The notes beneath the pieces are model-generated. The model made no database searches and was not told the DNA's origin. It saw only the letters and a program-made list of their open reading frames with translations. The position numbers and the translations under genes are program-made. DNA of 64,000 nucleotides from Bacteroidales bacterium (lineage in GTDB: Bacteria; Bacteroidota; Bacteroidia; Bacteroidales; UBA3824), in NCBI GenBank assembly GCA_016293845.1, contig JAEDDH010000013.1, positions 38,189 through 102,188 of the forward strand, written 5' to 3'. Positions 8,516-16,813 of this stretch are shown piece by piece (the first letter of the stretch is position 1; every line of letters begins with the position of its first letter).

Positions 8516-9931
8516 ATGCTGAAAAAGAAAAAGAGAAGCATATTAGGAGAAGCATTTTTCAGGATAATGCGCAATTACCTGAGAGTACTTCACAACAACG
8601 TATATTACAAGCACATATACGTAATAGGCAGAGAGAATACCCCCGCCAAAGGCACTCCTCTTATCATAGCCTCAAACCATCAAAACGCCCTCAACGATGC
8701 GCTCGGAGTAGAATTTGCATTCCGCGACCGCATTGTAAGCATATTTACACGTGCCGATGCATTCAACCGTCCGATAATTGGTAAAATGTTGCGTAGCATC
8801 TACTTACTACCGGCATTCCGTATTGAGTTTGATGGCATGGACGCACTCAAAAACAATTACGACATTTTTGCCGAAGCTGCCGACAGATTGCTTTCGGGCG
8901 GTTCGGTTTTGATTTTCCCCGAAGCATTAAACCAAGACAAACGTTGGCTCGGCGAATTTTCGCTCGGATATTTGCGCATGGCGTTTGATGCAGCCAAAAA
9001 AGATAATTTTCAAACCGACATACAAATATTGCCGATCTGCAATCATTATAGCAACTATTTTAAGTTTCGCGAAGATATGATGATTGTGTGCGGCAAGCCA
9101 ATTTCGCTCAAACCATATTACGAGCTTTTTCAAACCAAACCTCGCACAGTACAACGCAACGTCAATGCCGAAGTTCGTAAACAAATTTCGGAAATGATGC
9201 TCAACATCACCGACTTAGACAATTACGAAACCATCGACTACATACGCGAAACTTATGGCAGACGCTATTGCAGAATCTGCGGTGGCAACCCTGCCTACTT
9301 GCCCGACAAGTTGGAATCCGACAAGGCTCTATTTAAAGAACTTGAAGCAGTCAAAGCCGAAAAGCCCGAGGTAATCGAAGATGTATACAACGATGCCGCA
9401 ACCCTCAAGAAAAACTGCAAACGCTTTAAAATAGCAGACGACAATTTTGATATTCCATTCCGCAAAGGCAAATTTATATTTCAATTGTTATCGCTGATAT
9501 GCTTGTTTCCGCTGTTTATAGCAGCGTCGATACCAAATATTTTAATATTTTTGTCGCCTCAGCCGCTAACAAAAAAATTCAAAGCCGGCAACGGACACAT
9601 GACAATGTTTGTGGGTGGCATACGCTTTGCAGTAGGCGCATTGTTGGCTTTTCCGCTGTGCTACGGCATATTCTTCCTATTAGAAGGCTATTATTGGAAT
9701 TGGCTCTATGCCACAATACACGTAATACTATTGCCGTTTTTAGGATTGTTTGCATGGAACTACCGGCAGACATTCATAGGCTTAAAACGCGAATGGCGAT
9801 TCCGCATCAAATCAAAACGCAGTCAAAACAAACGGCGAGGCAGCGGCCTTGCCGAAACTATAGAACTAAGAAAACGTTTATTTGAAAAATTAGACAACAT
9901 TTTAACAAAAAATACATGGAAAAAAGAGTAG
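8516..9931 (+). CDS. Lysophospholipid / glycerol-3-phosphate acyltransferase-like protein
   Basis: 471 residues from the ATG at 8516; in-frame codons reach back to 8342 inside the previous gene, but homology-like sequence begins at MLKKKKRS. The acyltransferase block I is NHQNALND, with His55 and Asp61 spaced as H-x5-D, the spacing used by the NHxN subfamily of PlsC-like enzymes rather than the usual H-x4-D. A second block is LIFPEALNQD. A CRICGG cysteine pair lies mid-protein. Two or three hydrophobic segments near the C-terminus (about 325-425) suggest membrane anchoring. It overlaps the ketosynthase by 16 bp, so it probably loads the cluster's acyl product onto a lipid or other acceptor. 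Confidence 0.8.
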   Translation: MLKKKKRSILGEAFFRIMRNYLRVLHNNVYYKHIYVIGRENTPAKGTPLIIASNHQNALNDALGVEFAFRDRIVSIFTRADAFNRPIIGKMLRSIYLLPAFRIEFDGMDALKNNYDIFAEAADRLLSGGSVLIFPEALNQDKRWLGEFSLGYLRMAFDAAKKDNFQTDIQILPICNHYSNYFKFREDMMIVCGKPISLKPYYELFQTKPRTVQRNVNAEVRKQISEMMLNITDLDNYETIDYIRETYGRRYCRICGGNPAYLPDKLESDKALFKELEAVKAEKPEVIEDVYNDAATLKKNCKRFKIADDNFDIPFRKGKFIFQLLSLICLFPLFIAASIPNILIFLSPQPLTKKFKAGNGHMTMFVGGIRFAVGALLAFPLCYGIFFLLEGYYWNWLYATIHVILLPFLGLFAWNYRQTFIGLKREWRFRIKSKRSQNKRRGSGLAETIELRKRLFEKLDNILTKNTWKKE

Positions 9932-11136
9932 TAATCACCGGCATGGGTATATACTCGTGTCTCGGTAAAAATCTTGACGAAGTTAAAAACTCGCTTTACA
10001 ACGGCGTGTCGGGTATAGTTTTAGACCCCGAACGCAAGGAAATGGGATTCCGCTCAGGACTTACATCGAAACTCGACGTTCCCGACCTGAAAGGACAACT
10101 ATCTCGCGCTCAACGTGTTTTCATGCCCGAACAGGTCAAATACGCATACGTAGCCACGGTTGAGGCTCTCAACAATGCCAAAATAGATCAAGACTATTTA
10201 GACGCCAACAGCGTAGGTCTGCTCTATGGCAACGACAGTAGCGCAGAGCCCGTTTACAAAAGCGTGGAAACTATGTTCAAGAAAAAGAACACAACCCTTA
10301 TCGGTTCGGGCGGCATATTCCAATCGATGAACTCTACCGTTACAATGAACCTTGGTTGCATTTTCCACCTCAGAGGTATCAACCTCACAATTTCGGGTGC
10401 ATGTGCAAGCGGAAGCCACGCCATTGGTCTTGGTTCGCTCCTTATCCGCAACGGTTTGGAAGATATGGTAGTATGCGGTGGTGCACAAGAAGTCAACCCC
10501 TACGCAGTAGGCAGTTTCGACGGTATTAGCGCATTCTCAACCCGCGAAGACGCTCCCACAAAAGCATCTCGCCCGTTTGACCGCGACCGCGACGGACTTG
10601 TACCTGGCGGTGGTGCAGCAACTGTAATTATCGAAGAATACGAGCACGCTATAAAACGCGGTGCTAACATCATAGCCGAAATCAAAGGCTGGGGATTCTC
10701 GTCGAACGGCGACCATATCTCATCGCCCAACGTTGCAGGTCCTGCCAAATCGTTGGAAAACTGCCTCCGTCTTTCTAATGTAAATATCAACGAGATAGGC
10801 TACATCAACGCACACGCAACTTCAACACACATCGGCGACATGAACGAGGCAAAAGCAATTTCGCAAATTTTTGGCGATTGCAAGCCTTACGTTACATCCA
10901 CCAAGAGCCAGACAGGACACGAAATGTGGATGGCAGGCGCAAGCGAAATCATTTATTCAACCCTTATGATGAAAAACGATTTTGTAGCAGCCAACCTCAA
11001 CTTTGAAAATCCCGACGAAGACTCTGCAAAACTCAACATTCCGGGTCAAAGAGTATCAGCACATTTCGACATGTTCCTCTCTAACTCGTTTGGCTTTGGT
11101 GGAACAAACTCTACACTGATAGTTAAGAACTTATAA
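9916..11136 (+). CDS. Beta-ketoacyl-ACP synthase (FabF-like, cluster ketosynthase)
   Basis: 406 residues. It extends acyl chains by decarboxylative condensation. The catalytic triad is complete: Cys163 (SGACASGSHA), His300 (NAHATSTHIGD) and His335 (SQTGHEMWMAGASE), with the conserved Lys330. The third box differs from housekeeping FabF, where GHTLGAAG is usual; the bulky EMWM resembles ketosynthases of aryl-polyene and flexirubin clusters. There is only one ketosynthase and no chain-length-factor partner here. It overlaps the acyltransferase and is followed by a terminator at 11172-11202. Confidence 0.9.
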   Translation: MEKRVVITGMGIYSCLGKNLDEVKNSLYNGVSGIVLDPERKEMGFRSGLTSKLDVPDLKGQLSRAQRVFMPEQVKYAYVATVEALNNAKIDQDYLDANSVGLLYGNDSSAEPVYKSVETMFKKKNTTLIGSGGIFQSMNSTVTMNLGCIFHLRGINLTISGACASGSHAIGLGSLLIRNGLEDMVVCGGAQEVNPYAVGSFDGISAFSTREDAPTKASRPFDRDRDGLVPGGGAATVIIEEYEHAIKRGANIIAEIKGWGFSSNGDHISSPNVAGPAKSLENCLRLSNVNINEIGYINAHATSTHIGDMNEAKAISQIFGDCKPYVTSTKSQTGHEMWMAGASEIIYSTLMMKNDFVAANLNFENPDEDSAKLNIPGQRVSAHFDMFLSNSFGFGGTNSTLIVKNL

Positions 11137-11171
11137 TTACATTTCATTCATTCATCATCCATTCTTTTCTT

Positions 11172-11202
11172 GAGTCCGTTGTGATAACGGACTCTTTTTT
11201 TT
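11172..11202 (+). terminator. Terminator inside the polyene-type cluster
   Basis: 9-bp perfect stem GAGTCCGTT / AACGGACTC, 5-nt loop, then eight T residues. It separates the ketosynthase transcript from the ACP-led half of the cluster. Confidence 0.87.
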
Positions 11203-11252
11203 GCATTTTTATGCCGATATTTGGTGCGATTTTACACTTTTTCAAACAAATG

Positions 11253-11284
11253 TTTGCCGTTAACAATTTTTTTTATAATCTTTG
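11253..11284 (+). promoter_or_regulatory. Promoter of the ACP-led half of the cluster
   Basis: TTTG (11253-11256), 20-nt spacer, AATCTTTG (11277-11284): one mismatch from TAnnTTTG. It lies 42 bp before the ACP start and directly after a terminator. Confidence 0.6.
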
Positions 11285-11326
11285 CATTTTGAAAATAGAT
11301 ATAAAATATTAATAAACAAACACTCT

Positions 11327-11578
11327 ATGAAAATGGAAAAAAACGAACTCATCGCAAAAATTAACTCTGTACTTGCCAACGAATTTGAAGTAGAAGAAAG
11401 CGAAATCGCTCCCGAAAAAGAGATCAAAGCCACCCTTCAACTCGACAGCCTCAGCCTCGTAGACATGATTGCCGTTATTGAGGAAGAGTTTGGTGTAGAA
11501 ATCAAAGGACAGAGTGTTGCTCAGGTAAAGACATTCCAAAACCTCTACGATTTTGTATACGAAAAAACCAACGCTTAA
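11327..11578 (+). CDS. Acyl carrier protein (cluster ACP)
   Basis: 83 residues from the ATG at 11327; an upstream TTG at 11282 overlaps the -7 promoter element and is rejected. An acidic four-helix carrier with the phosphopantetheine site Ser41 in LDSLSLVD and the following IEEEFGV helix. It differs from housekeeping AcpP, which normally has DSLDTVE. The first gene after the internal promoter, it ends 3 bp before the first dehydratase. It most likely carries the growing chain for the cluster's ketosynthase, dehydratases and thioesterase. Confidence 0.92.
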   Translation: MKMEKNELIAKINSVLANEFEVEESEIAPEKEIKATLQLDSLSLVDMIAVIEEEFGVEIKGQSVAQVKTFQNLYDFVYEKTNA

Positions 11579-11581
11579 GAC

Positions 11582-12016
11582 ATGGCCAAAACCGTTCTTT
11601 ATGCGGGCGACGGAATAAAAACTTTTATTCCTCAGCGCGAGCCAATGCTCATGGTAGATAAACTGCTCTCTGCGTCGGAAACCGACGTGGAGACAGGTCT
11701 TACCGTGGCTGATAGCAACATTTTTGTAGAAGGCGGCGTACTCTCCGAAACGGGACTTATTGAGCACATAGCACAAAGCGCGGCCACTTTTGCCGGATAC
11801 AACGACTGGTTCAACAAGCGTCCCATCGTTTTGGGTTATATTGCCGAAATCAAAAAATTTGCATTGCAATCAGCACTTCCAAAAACCGGCGACAACATTG
11901 AAACCTACATGACAGTAGTGTCGCAAGCCATGAACATTACTCTTATGAACGCCGAATCAAAGGTTAACGGCGTTACTGTGGCAGTGTGCAAAATGAAAAT
12001 TTTCATGGACAAATAG
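11582..12016 (+). CDS. Hotdog-fold 3-hydroxyacyl-ACP dehydratase (ApeP/FabZ-like)
   Basis: 144 residues. The N-terminal phrase FIPQREPMLMVD and the helix ETGLIEHIAQSAATFAGY match FabZ-like dehydratases of aryl-polyene pathways. In these the catalytic Glu/His region is carried in the EHIAQ helix rather than the HFPGxPxMPG loop. It probably removes water from the 3-hydroxyacyl-ACP in each extension cycle. It lies 3 bp after the ACP and 2 bp before the thioesterase, so is surely co-transcribed. The exact split of labour with the second dehydratase at 12489 is unknown. Confidence 0.78.
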   Translation: MAKTVLYAGDGIKTFIPQREPMLMVDKLLSASETDVETGLTVADSNIFVEGGVLSETGLIEHIAQSAATFAGYNDWFNKRPIVLGYIAEIKKFALQSALPKTGDNIETYMTVVSQAMNITLMNAESKVNGVTVAVCKMKIFMDK

Positions 12017-12018
12017 CA

Positions 12019-12477
12019 ATGGATACCACAACCGAAAACGGAGAACTGTCGGCAACTATCGATTTTACAGTGCCATTTTACGACCTCGATGCTATACAGA
12101 TGGTATGGCACGGCAACTATGTTAAATACATGGAAAACGCCCGCGAGGCTTTCGGCGACAAATACCATTTTGAGTATCTGCACATTTTCAACAGCGGATA
12201 CACAGCACCTGTGGTAGATATGCACATCAAATACCGCAACTCGGCACGCATTGGCGACAGACTTGCCATCAAAATCACCTACGTGCCCGCAAAGGCTGCA
12301 AAAATGGTTTTCCGCTATATTGTAACACGTCCCGCCGACAATGCCGTTATTATAGAAGCCGAAACCACGCAATTGTTTGTGTCGCGCACTGGAACTTTTG
12401 AAACTTCCAATCCCGACTTTGTGGTGGAATGGAAGAAACGTTGGAACATTCCCCTGCCAAAATCGTCAACCAAATAA
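12019..12477 (+). CDS. Acyl-CoA/acyl-ACP thioesterase (4HBT hotdog family)
   Basis: 152 residues from the ATG at 12019, right after the previous stop; an upstream in-frame ATG at 11986 would overlap the dehydratase. The 4-hydroxybenzoyl-CoA thioesterase motif is FYDLDAIQMVWHGNYVKYMEN, with the catalytic Asp at residue 22 or 24 and the HGNY loop. It probably releases the finished chain from the ACP, or edits stalled chains. A thioesterase between dehydratases is also the layout of aryl-polyene clusters (ApeK-like). Good family confidence, inferred substrate. Confidence 0.83.
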   Translation: MDTTTENGELSATIDFTVPFYDLDAIQMVWHGNYVKYMENAREAFGDKYHFEYLHIFNSGYTAPVVDMHIKYRNSARIGDRLAIKITYVPAKAAKMVFRYIVTRPADNAVIIEAETTQLFVSRTGTFETSNPDFVVEWKKRWNIPLPKSSTK

Positions 12478-12488
12478 AACAGCCGAAA

Positions 12489-12854
12489 ATGCTTATCAAA
12501 GATTTTTACGCAATAGAAAACCATACAACCGAAAGCGATGGTAGCCACATATACACCGTAAAACTTAACCGAAATCACGATGTATACAAAGGACATTTTC
12601 CTCAAAAACCCATCACCCCGGGTGTATGCACTATTCAAATGATTAAAGAATGTGTTGAAGATGCGCAATCAAAACACTTGACTTTTACAGCAATAGACCG
12701 TTGCCGACTTACTGCAATGGTAACGCCATCAGGTTCGCCGGTGCTTAATATCAAAGTGGTAAGCGATGCAGCCGACCCCGCAAAAGTATCTGCCACAATT
12801 TTTTACGGCGAAACCACATATATGACCCTCAGCGGCACTGTTGCTGAAAAATAA
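12489..12854 (+). CDS. FabA/FabZ-type 3-hydroxyacyl-ACP dehydratase (second, ApeI-like)
   Basis: 121 residues from the ATG at 12489, 11 bp after the thioesterase stop; an upstream ATG at 12429 would overlap that gene. It carries the classical FabZ loop GHFPQKPITPGV with catalytic His36. It is shorter than housekeeping FabZ (about 145) and resembles the small ApeI-type dehydratase that pairs with a second hotdog enzyme in polyene pathways. Two dehydratases and no enoyl reductase in the cluster point to retained double bonds. Confidence 0.8.
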   Translation: MLIKDFYAIENHTTESDGSHIYTVKLNRNHDVYKGHFPQKPITPGVCTIQMIKECVEDAQSKHLTFTAIDRCRLTAMVTPSGSPVLNIKVVSDAADPAKVSATIFYGETTYMTLSGTVAEK

Positions 12855-12866
12855 TACCATTTAGCC

Positions 12867-14351
12867 ATGCAAAAATACGATGTAGTAGTAATCGGCGCAG
12901 GACTTGGCGGTCTGCAATGCGCATACATACTTGCAAAGCAGGGCATGAAAGTGTGCGTATTAGAACAAAACCGCTTGATAGGTGGTTGTATTCAAACATT
13001 CACCCGCAAGAACACTAAATTTGACACAGGATTTCACTACATCGGCGGATTAGACGAAGGTCAACCGCTCAACCGCATTTTCAAATATTTTGATTTAATG
13101 GATCTGCCGTGGCAAAAACTTGATACCAACGGATTCGATGAAATTATCTACCAAGATAAATCGTATATGCTGGTAAACGGCTACGACAATTTCTGCGACA
13201 AAATGACGGAATATTTTCCCGATAGTGCCGCACAACTTAAATCTTACACCGACTTTCTACGTCAGGTAGGCGAAGGCATTTTTGAAAGTTTAGACCGCGC
13301 CCCCGAACAAAACCTCGCCGGCGAAACTCTCTTAGGAAAAAACGCTTACAACTATCTTACATCCACAATTTCAGACCCCGTATTGCAAAACGTACTTTCG
13401 GGCACGTCGGCAAAACTTGAATTAGATAAAACACGTCTACCGCTCTACACATTTGCACAAATCAACAGTTCGTATATCCAAAGCGCATACCGCATCAAAG
13501 GCGGAGGAATGTTGATAGCCAAATCGCTTGCCGAAAGCATCCAAAAATTTGGCGGCGAAGTAATTGTAAATGCCCGTGTTACCAACCTTGTGGAAGAAGA
13601 CGGCAAAATATCAAAAGTAGAAATCGATGGTAGCGACCCTGTGGAAACCCGTTACATAATATCAAACGCTCATCCCGCAGCCACATTACGTCTTGCGCAA
13701 AATTCGTCGTTTATCAAAAAGATTTACAAAAAACGCATAACATCGCTCGAAAACACATTCGGCATGTTTACCGTCAACATAAAACTTAAACCCGGACATC
13801 TTCGCTACCTCAACCGCAATATTTATATTCACCGAGGCAACGACGTTTGGGAAGAAGGCAGCATTACCGCCGACCAACAGCCACAATGCGTGCTTGTAAG
13901 TTTTGCAGCTCCTCAAAGTGGTGAATATGCCGACAACATCGACCTACTTACACCTATGCTTTGGAGCGATGTGGAAAAATTTGCCGGCTCAACGCCTATG
14001 AACCGCTGCTCGGAATACGACGAACTAAAAGCGCGTAAGGCTATCCAACTTATCAACATAGTCAGCCAATACATTCCTGAGTTGAAAAGCTCAGTAGAAT
14101 CGATATACACCTCCACTCCCCTCACCTACCACGATTACACCGCCACCGAAAACGGGTCGGCATTTGGCATAATAAAAGACCACGACCGATTGATGTACAC
14201 GTTGCTGACACCCAAGACTCCTATTCCAAATCTTTGGCTAACAGGTCAGAACCTCAATCTCCACGGTATTTTGGGAGTAAGTATGACATCATTTTTTTCG
14301 TGCGCCGAAATTTTAGGCCGCCGCCCATCTTCAAATATTTTTAACTTATAA
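12867..14351 (+). CDS. CrtI/retinol saturase-like FAD-dependent oxidoreductase (cluster gene 2)
   Basis: 494 residues. N-terminal FAD motif GAGLGGLQCAYILAKQG followed by GGCIQTFTRKNTKFDTG and GFHYIGG. The C-terminal FAD-closing signature is LTGQNLNLHGILGVSMTSF. It is only distantly similar to the first oxidoreductase at 7003, and closer in motif to retinol 13,14-saturase and CrtO-type proteins. It lies 12 bp after the second dehydratase. With two such flavoenzymes the cluster product probably has an extended or geometrically edited double-bond system. The reaction cannot be assigned from sequence. Confidence 0.8.
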   Translation: MQKYDVVVIGAGLGGLQCAYILAKQGMKVCVLEQNRLIGGCIQTFTRKNTKFDTGFHYIGGLDEGQPLNRIFKYFDLMDLPWQKLDTNGFDEIIYQDKSYMLVNGYDNFCDKMTEYFPDSAAQLKSYTDFLRQVGEGIFESLDRAPEQNLAGETLLGKNAYNYLTSTISDPVLQNVLSGTSAKLELDKTRLPLYTFAQINSSYIQSAYRIKGGGMLIAKSLAESIQKFGGEVIVNARVTNLVEEDGKISKVEIDGSDPVETRYIISNAHPAATLRLAQNSSFIKKIYKKRITSLENTFGMFTVNIKLKPGHLRYLNRNIYIHRGNDVWEEGSITADQQPQCVLVSFAAPQSGEYADNIDLLTPMLWSDVEKFAGSTPMNRCSEYDELKARKAIQLINIVSQYIPELKSSVESIYTSTPLTYHDYTATENGSAFGIIKDHDRLMYTLLTPKTPIPNLWLTGQNLNLHGILGVSMTSFFSCAEILGRRPSSNIFNL

Positions 14352-14364
14352 CAATTAAAGCATT

Positions 14365-14622
14365 ATGGAACAAGAAAATAAAAATACCGAACAACAAAAC
14401 GACGAAGGTTTCGCATTTGGAAAACTCAACTACAAGCTTCTTATTATAGGATTTGCCATCATAGTATTCGGCTTTATACTTATGGCAGGAGGCGCAAGCG
14501 ACGACCCCGACGTATTCAACGAAGAGATTTTTTCATTCCGCCGCATCACCCTCGCCCCTATTGTGGTGCTATTTGGCTTTGCATTTGAGATTTACGCTAT
14601 TATGCGCAAGCCCGGAGAGTAG
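14365..14622 (+). CDS. DUF3098 small membrane protein
   Basis: 85 residues with an acidic N-terminal tail and two transmembrane helices (about 28-46 and 60-79), joined by the typical AGGASDDPDVFNEEIFSFRRITLAP loop that identifies DUF3098. In many Bacteroidota this gene sits between ftsX and uppP, ahead of truB and queA. Here it follows the polyene-type cluster by 13 bp, while ftsX, uppP and truB-queA are each elsewhere in the window. The displacement suggests rearrangement. Function unknown. Confidence 0.85.
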   Translation: MEQENKNTEQQNDEGFAFGKLNYKLLIIGFAIIVFGFILMAGGASDDPDVFNEEIFSFRRITLAPIVVLFGFAFEIYAIMRKPGE

Positions 14623-14808
14623 GTTAAAACAATTAACAAATACGGCAAACTCTACTACATAGTAAAAAATAGCTGGGGCGCCGACAACAAATACAAAGGC
14701 ACATGGTACATTTCAAAAGCCTTTGCAGCCTGCAAAACAATGGATATTCTTGTCCACAAAGACGCTATCCCAGCCGACATAGCTAAAAAATCAGGTATTA
14801 AGAAATAA
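14623..14808 (+). pseudogene. Remnant of C1B cysteine peptidase (bleomycin hydrolase / PepC)
   Basis: The 61 codons directly after the DUF3098 stop, in the same frame, have no start codon but read as the C-terminus of a papain-like C1B peptidase. The active-site Asn box is YYIVKNSWG; then come KGTWYISKAFAACKTM and ILVHKDAIPADI, before a TAA at 14806. The catalytic Cys and His regions, normally about 300 and 60 residues upstream, are missing. It is the 3' tail of a deleted gene, followed by an intact terminator. Confidence 0.82.
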
Positions 14809-14835
14809 AAACAAATCCAAATAAAATAAAAAAAA

Positions 14836-14862
14836 CCACGGTTTGATGCCGTGGCTTTTTTT
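14836..14862. terminator. Bidirectional terminator
   Basis: CCACGG / CCGTGG stem with a 7-nt loop, flanked by A and T tracts. It serves the DUF3098/peptidase-remnant end (+) and tsf (-). Confidence 0.82.
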
Positions 14863-14884
14863 ATAATCTTATACACAACAAAAC

Positions 14885-15874
14885 TTAGTTGCCCAGACCG
14901 AAACGGAGCATTGCAGTAACGGTGAGGTCTTTGTCGCTCTGTTTGAGGTATTCGCGGATAGTGATTTTGTTGTCCTGTTCAAACTTCTGGTTGAGAAGAG
15001 TGTTCTCCTCGTAGAATTTATTGATACGGCCCTTAGCGATGTTTTCGATCATCTGGGCGGGAACAACAGTTTCTGCGGCGATATTAGCTTTGATTTCTTT
15101 AGCCTTAGCGCCTTGCTCTTCGGTAATCCAACCTTTGGTGATGTTAGAAGCGATGTGGTCGTCAGAGTCTACGTGAGCGGGATTGATGCCTTCTTTTTTG
15201 AGAGCGGCCTCCACCTTCTTTTGAATCTGCTCTTGAACGGTTTTCTCTTTAGCAACCTCAAGTTCTTTGTTGATAACCTCTTGGTCGATACCGTCTTTAT
15301 CGATAGCCATAGGCGACATAGCGGCTACTTGCATAGCCACGTTTTTAGCCACGGCAGCCTCGGCAGCCTTGTTGAAAGCGATAGCGGCGGTAAGGCGGTT
15401 GCCCATGTGGTTGTAAACTACAGCTTGGTCGCCAGCGATTTTGCCGTAAAAACCGAGCTCGATTTTTTCACCGATAACGCCGTTCTGGTTCATGATTTCG
15501 TCGTTGATAGTACCCTTGCCGTAAGCGAGAGCCTTGAGAGCATCGGCGTCGGCAGGATCATTGGCGATAGCTGCAGCGAGAATATCGTTGGTGAATTTTA
15601 CAAAGTCGGCGTTTTTAGCCACAAAGTCGGTTTCGCAGTTGAGCGAAACGATATATGCTTTTTTGCCATCAGCAGACACACCGCCGAGAACGCAACCTTC
15701 TTTAGCGTCGCGGTCGGCACGTTTGCTTGCTATTTTCTGTCCTTTTTTTCTGAGGATGTCGATTGCGGCGTCGAAGTCACCATTGCTTTCGATGAGGGCT
15801 TTTTTGCAGTCCATCATACCAGCACCGGTCATACCGCGGAGTTTCATAACCTCAGCTGCTTTAATTTCAGCCAT
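14885..15874 (-). CDS. tsf: Translation elongation factor Ts
   Basis: Guanine nucleotide exchange factor for EF-Tu. 329 residues, longer than the 283 of E. coli and in the range usual for Bacteroidota. The N-terminal UBA-like segment VMKLRGMTGAGMMDCKKAL and the core TDFVAKNADF are clear. It follows rpsB as usual, but an intrinsic terminator (15899-15938) lies between them, which should reduce tsf transcription relative to the ribosomal proteins. No separate promoter is obvious in the 72-bp gap. Confidence 0.97.
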   Translation of the reverse strand: MAEIKAAEVMKLRGMTGAGMMDCKKALIESNGDFDAAIDILRKKGQKIASKRADRDAKEGCVLGGVSADGKKAYIVSLNCETDFVAKNADFVKFTNDILAAAIANDPADADALKALAYGKGTINDEIMNQNGVIGEKIELGFYGKIAGDQAVVYNHMGNRLTAAIAFNKAAEAAVAKNVAMQVAAMSPMAIDKDGIDQEVINKELEVAKEKTVQEQIQKKVEAALKKEGINPAHVDSDDHIASNITKGWITEEQGAKAKEIKANIAAETVVPAQMIENIAKGRINKFYEENTLLNQKFEQDNKITIREYLKQSDKDLTVTAMLRFGLGN

Positions 15875-15898
15875 TTTAATAATGATTTACGGGGTTAG

Positions 15899-15938
15899 AA
15901 AAAAAACGCCCTTCCGCCATAGGAGGCGGCGGAAAGGC
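15899..15938 (-). terminator. Terminator/attenuator between rpsB and tsf
   Basis: On the minus strand an 11-bp stem (GCCTTTCCGCC with GGCGGAAGGGC, one G-U pair), a 9-nt loop, then T8. A full intrinsic terminator placed within the usual rpsB-tsf operon. Confidence 0.82.
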
Positions 15939-15946
15939 TTATTGTA

Positions 15947-16777
15947 TTAGTTGTTGCTATCTTCTGTGTTTTCAGCGTCTGCTTTAGCATCTTCGGCTTT
16001 AGCGTCGTCGCCACCCTTGCGGGCGCGAGTTTTGCGAACTTTGCCGTGTTTGCCGTCGGCACCCTTAGCGTTGTCTTTCTCAGGGTTGTCTACCTTGCGT
16101 TCTGCAACACCCTCAGCGATAGCGCCGGTGATAACGTCGAGAACGATGGAGATAGATTTTGCAGCGTCGTCGTTGGCGGGGATAACAAAGTCAACGTCGT
16201 TGGGGTTGGAGTTGGTGTCCACCATAGCGAATACGGGGATACGGAGCCTCTTAGCCTCTTTAACGGCGATTTTTTCTTTAGTAACGTCCACTACAAACAA
16301 AGCAGCGGGAACGCGGGTAAGGTCGGCGATAGAACCGAGGTTTTTCTCGAGTTTTTCGCGCTGACGGTTGATCTGAAGTTTTTCGCGCTTAGAAAGCTGG
16401 TCGAAAGTGCCGTCGGAAGCCATCTTGTCGATGGTAGTCATTTTTTTAACGGCTTTTCGTACAGTGGGGAAGTTGGTGAGCATACCGCCCGACCAACGTT
16501 CGGTAACGTAAGGCATATTGATAGCCTTGACTTTTTCTGCCACGATTTCTTTAGCCTGCTTTTTGGTAGCAACAAAAAGGATTTTTCTGCCCGATTTAGC
16601 AATTTGTTTGATAGCAGCGGCTGCCTCTTCGAGCTTGGCTGCTGTTTTGTGTAAGTCAATTATGTGGATTCCGCCCTTTTCCATAAAGATGTAAGGGGCC
16701 ATTGCAGGATTCCATTTTCTTTTCAAGTGTCCGAAATGTACACCTGCGTTTAATAAATCTTCGAAATTTACTGCCAT
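15947..16777 (-). CDS. rpsB: 30S ribosomal protein S2
   Basis: Small-subunit protein that helps recruit S1-type function and mRNA. 276 residues: a normal S2 core (HFGHLKRKWNPAMAPYIF, then VDTNSNPNDVDFVIPAND) followed by an unusual ~45-residue charged tail of Lys/Arg then Ala/Asp/Glu. Such tails are common in Bacteroidota S2. It is third in rplM-rpsI-rpsB-tsf, with a 105-bp leader that may fold (16814-16865), compared with only 2 bp between rplM and rpsI. Confidence 0.97.
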   Translation of the reverse strand: MAVNFEDLLNAGVHFGHLKRKWNPAMAPYIFMEKGGIHIIDLHKTAAKLEEAAAAIKQIAKSGRKILFVATKKQAKEIVAEKVKAINMPYVTERWSGGMLTNFPTVRKAVKKMTTIDKMASDGTFDQLSKREKLQINRQREKLEKNLGSIADLTRVPAALFVVDVTKEKIAVKEAKRLRIPVFAMVDTNSNPNDVDFVIPANDDAAKSISIVLDVITGAIAEGVAERKVDNPEKDNAKGADGKHGKVRKTRARKGGDDAKAEDAKADAENTEDSNN

Positions 16778-16813
16778 TTTAATTGGTGTTTTGTTTACGT
16801 TCTACAAAAATTC

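Noticed and set aside
7003..14351. Carotenoid biosynthesis cluster
   Set aside because: Two CrtI-like proteins but no phytoene synthase or prenyl transferase; ACP, ketosynthase and dehydratases point to acyl chemistry.
15113..15898. Plus-strand frame opposite tsf
   Set aside because: Shadow of EF-Ts, no start context or motifs.
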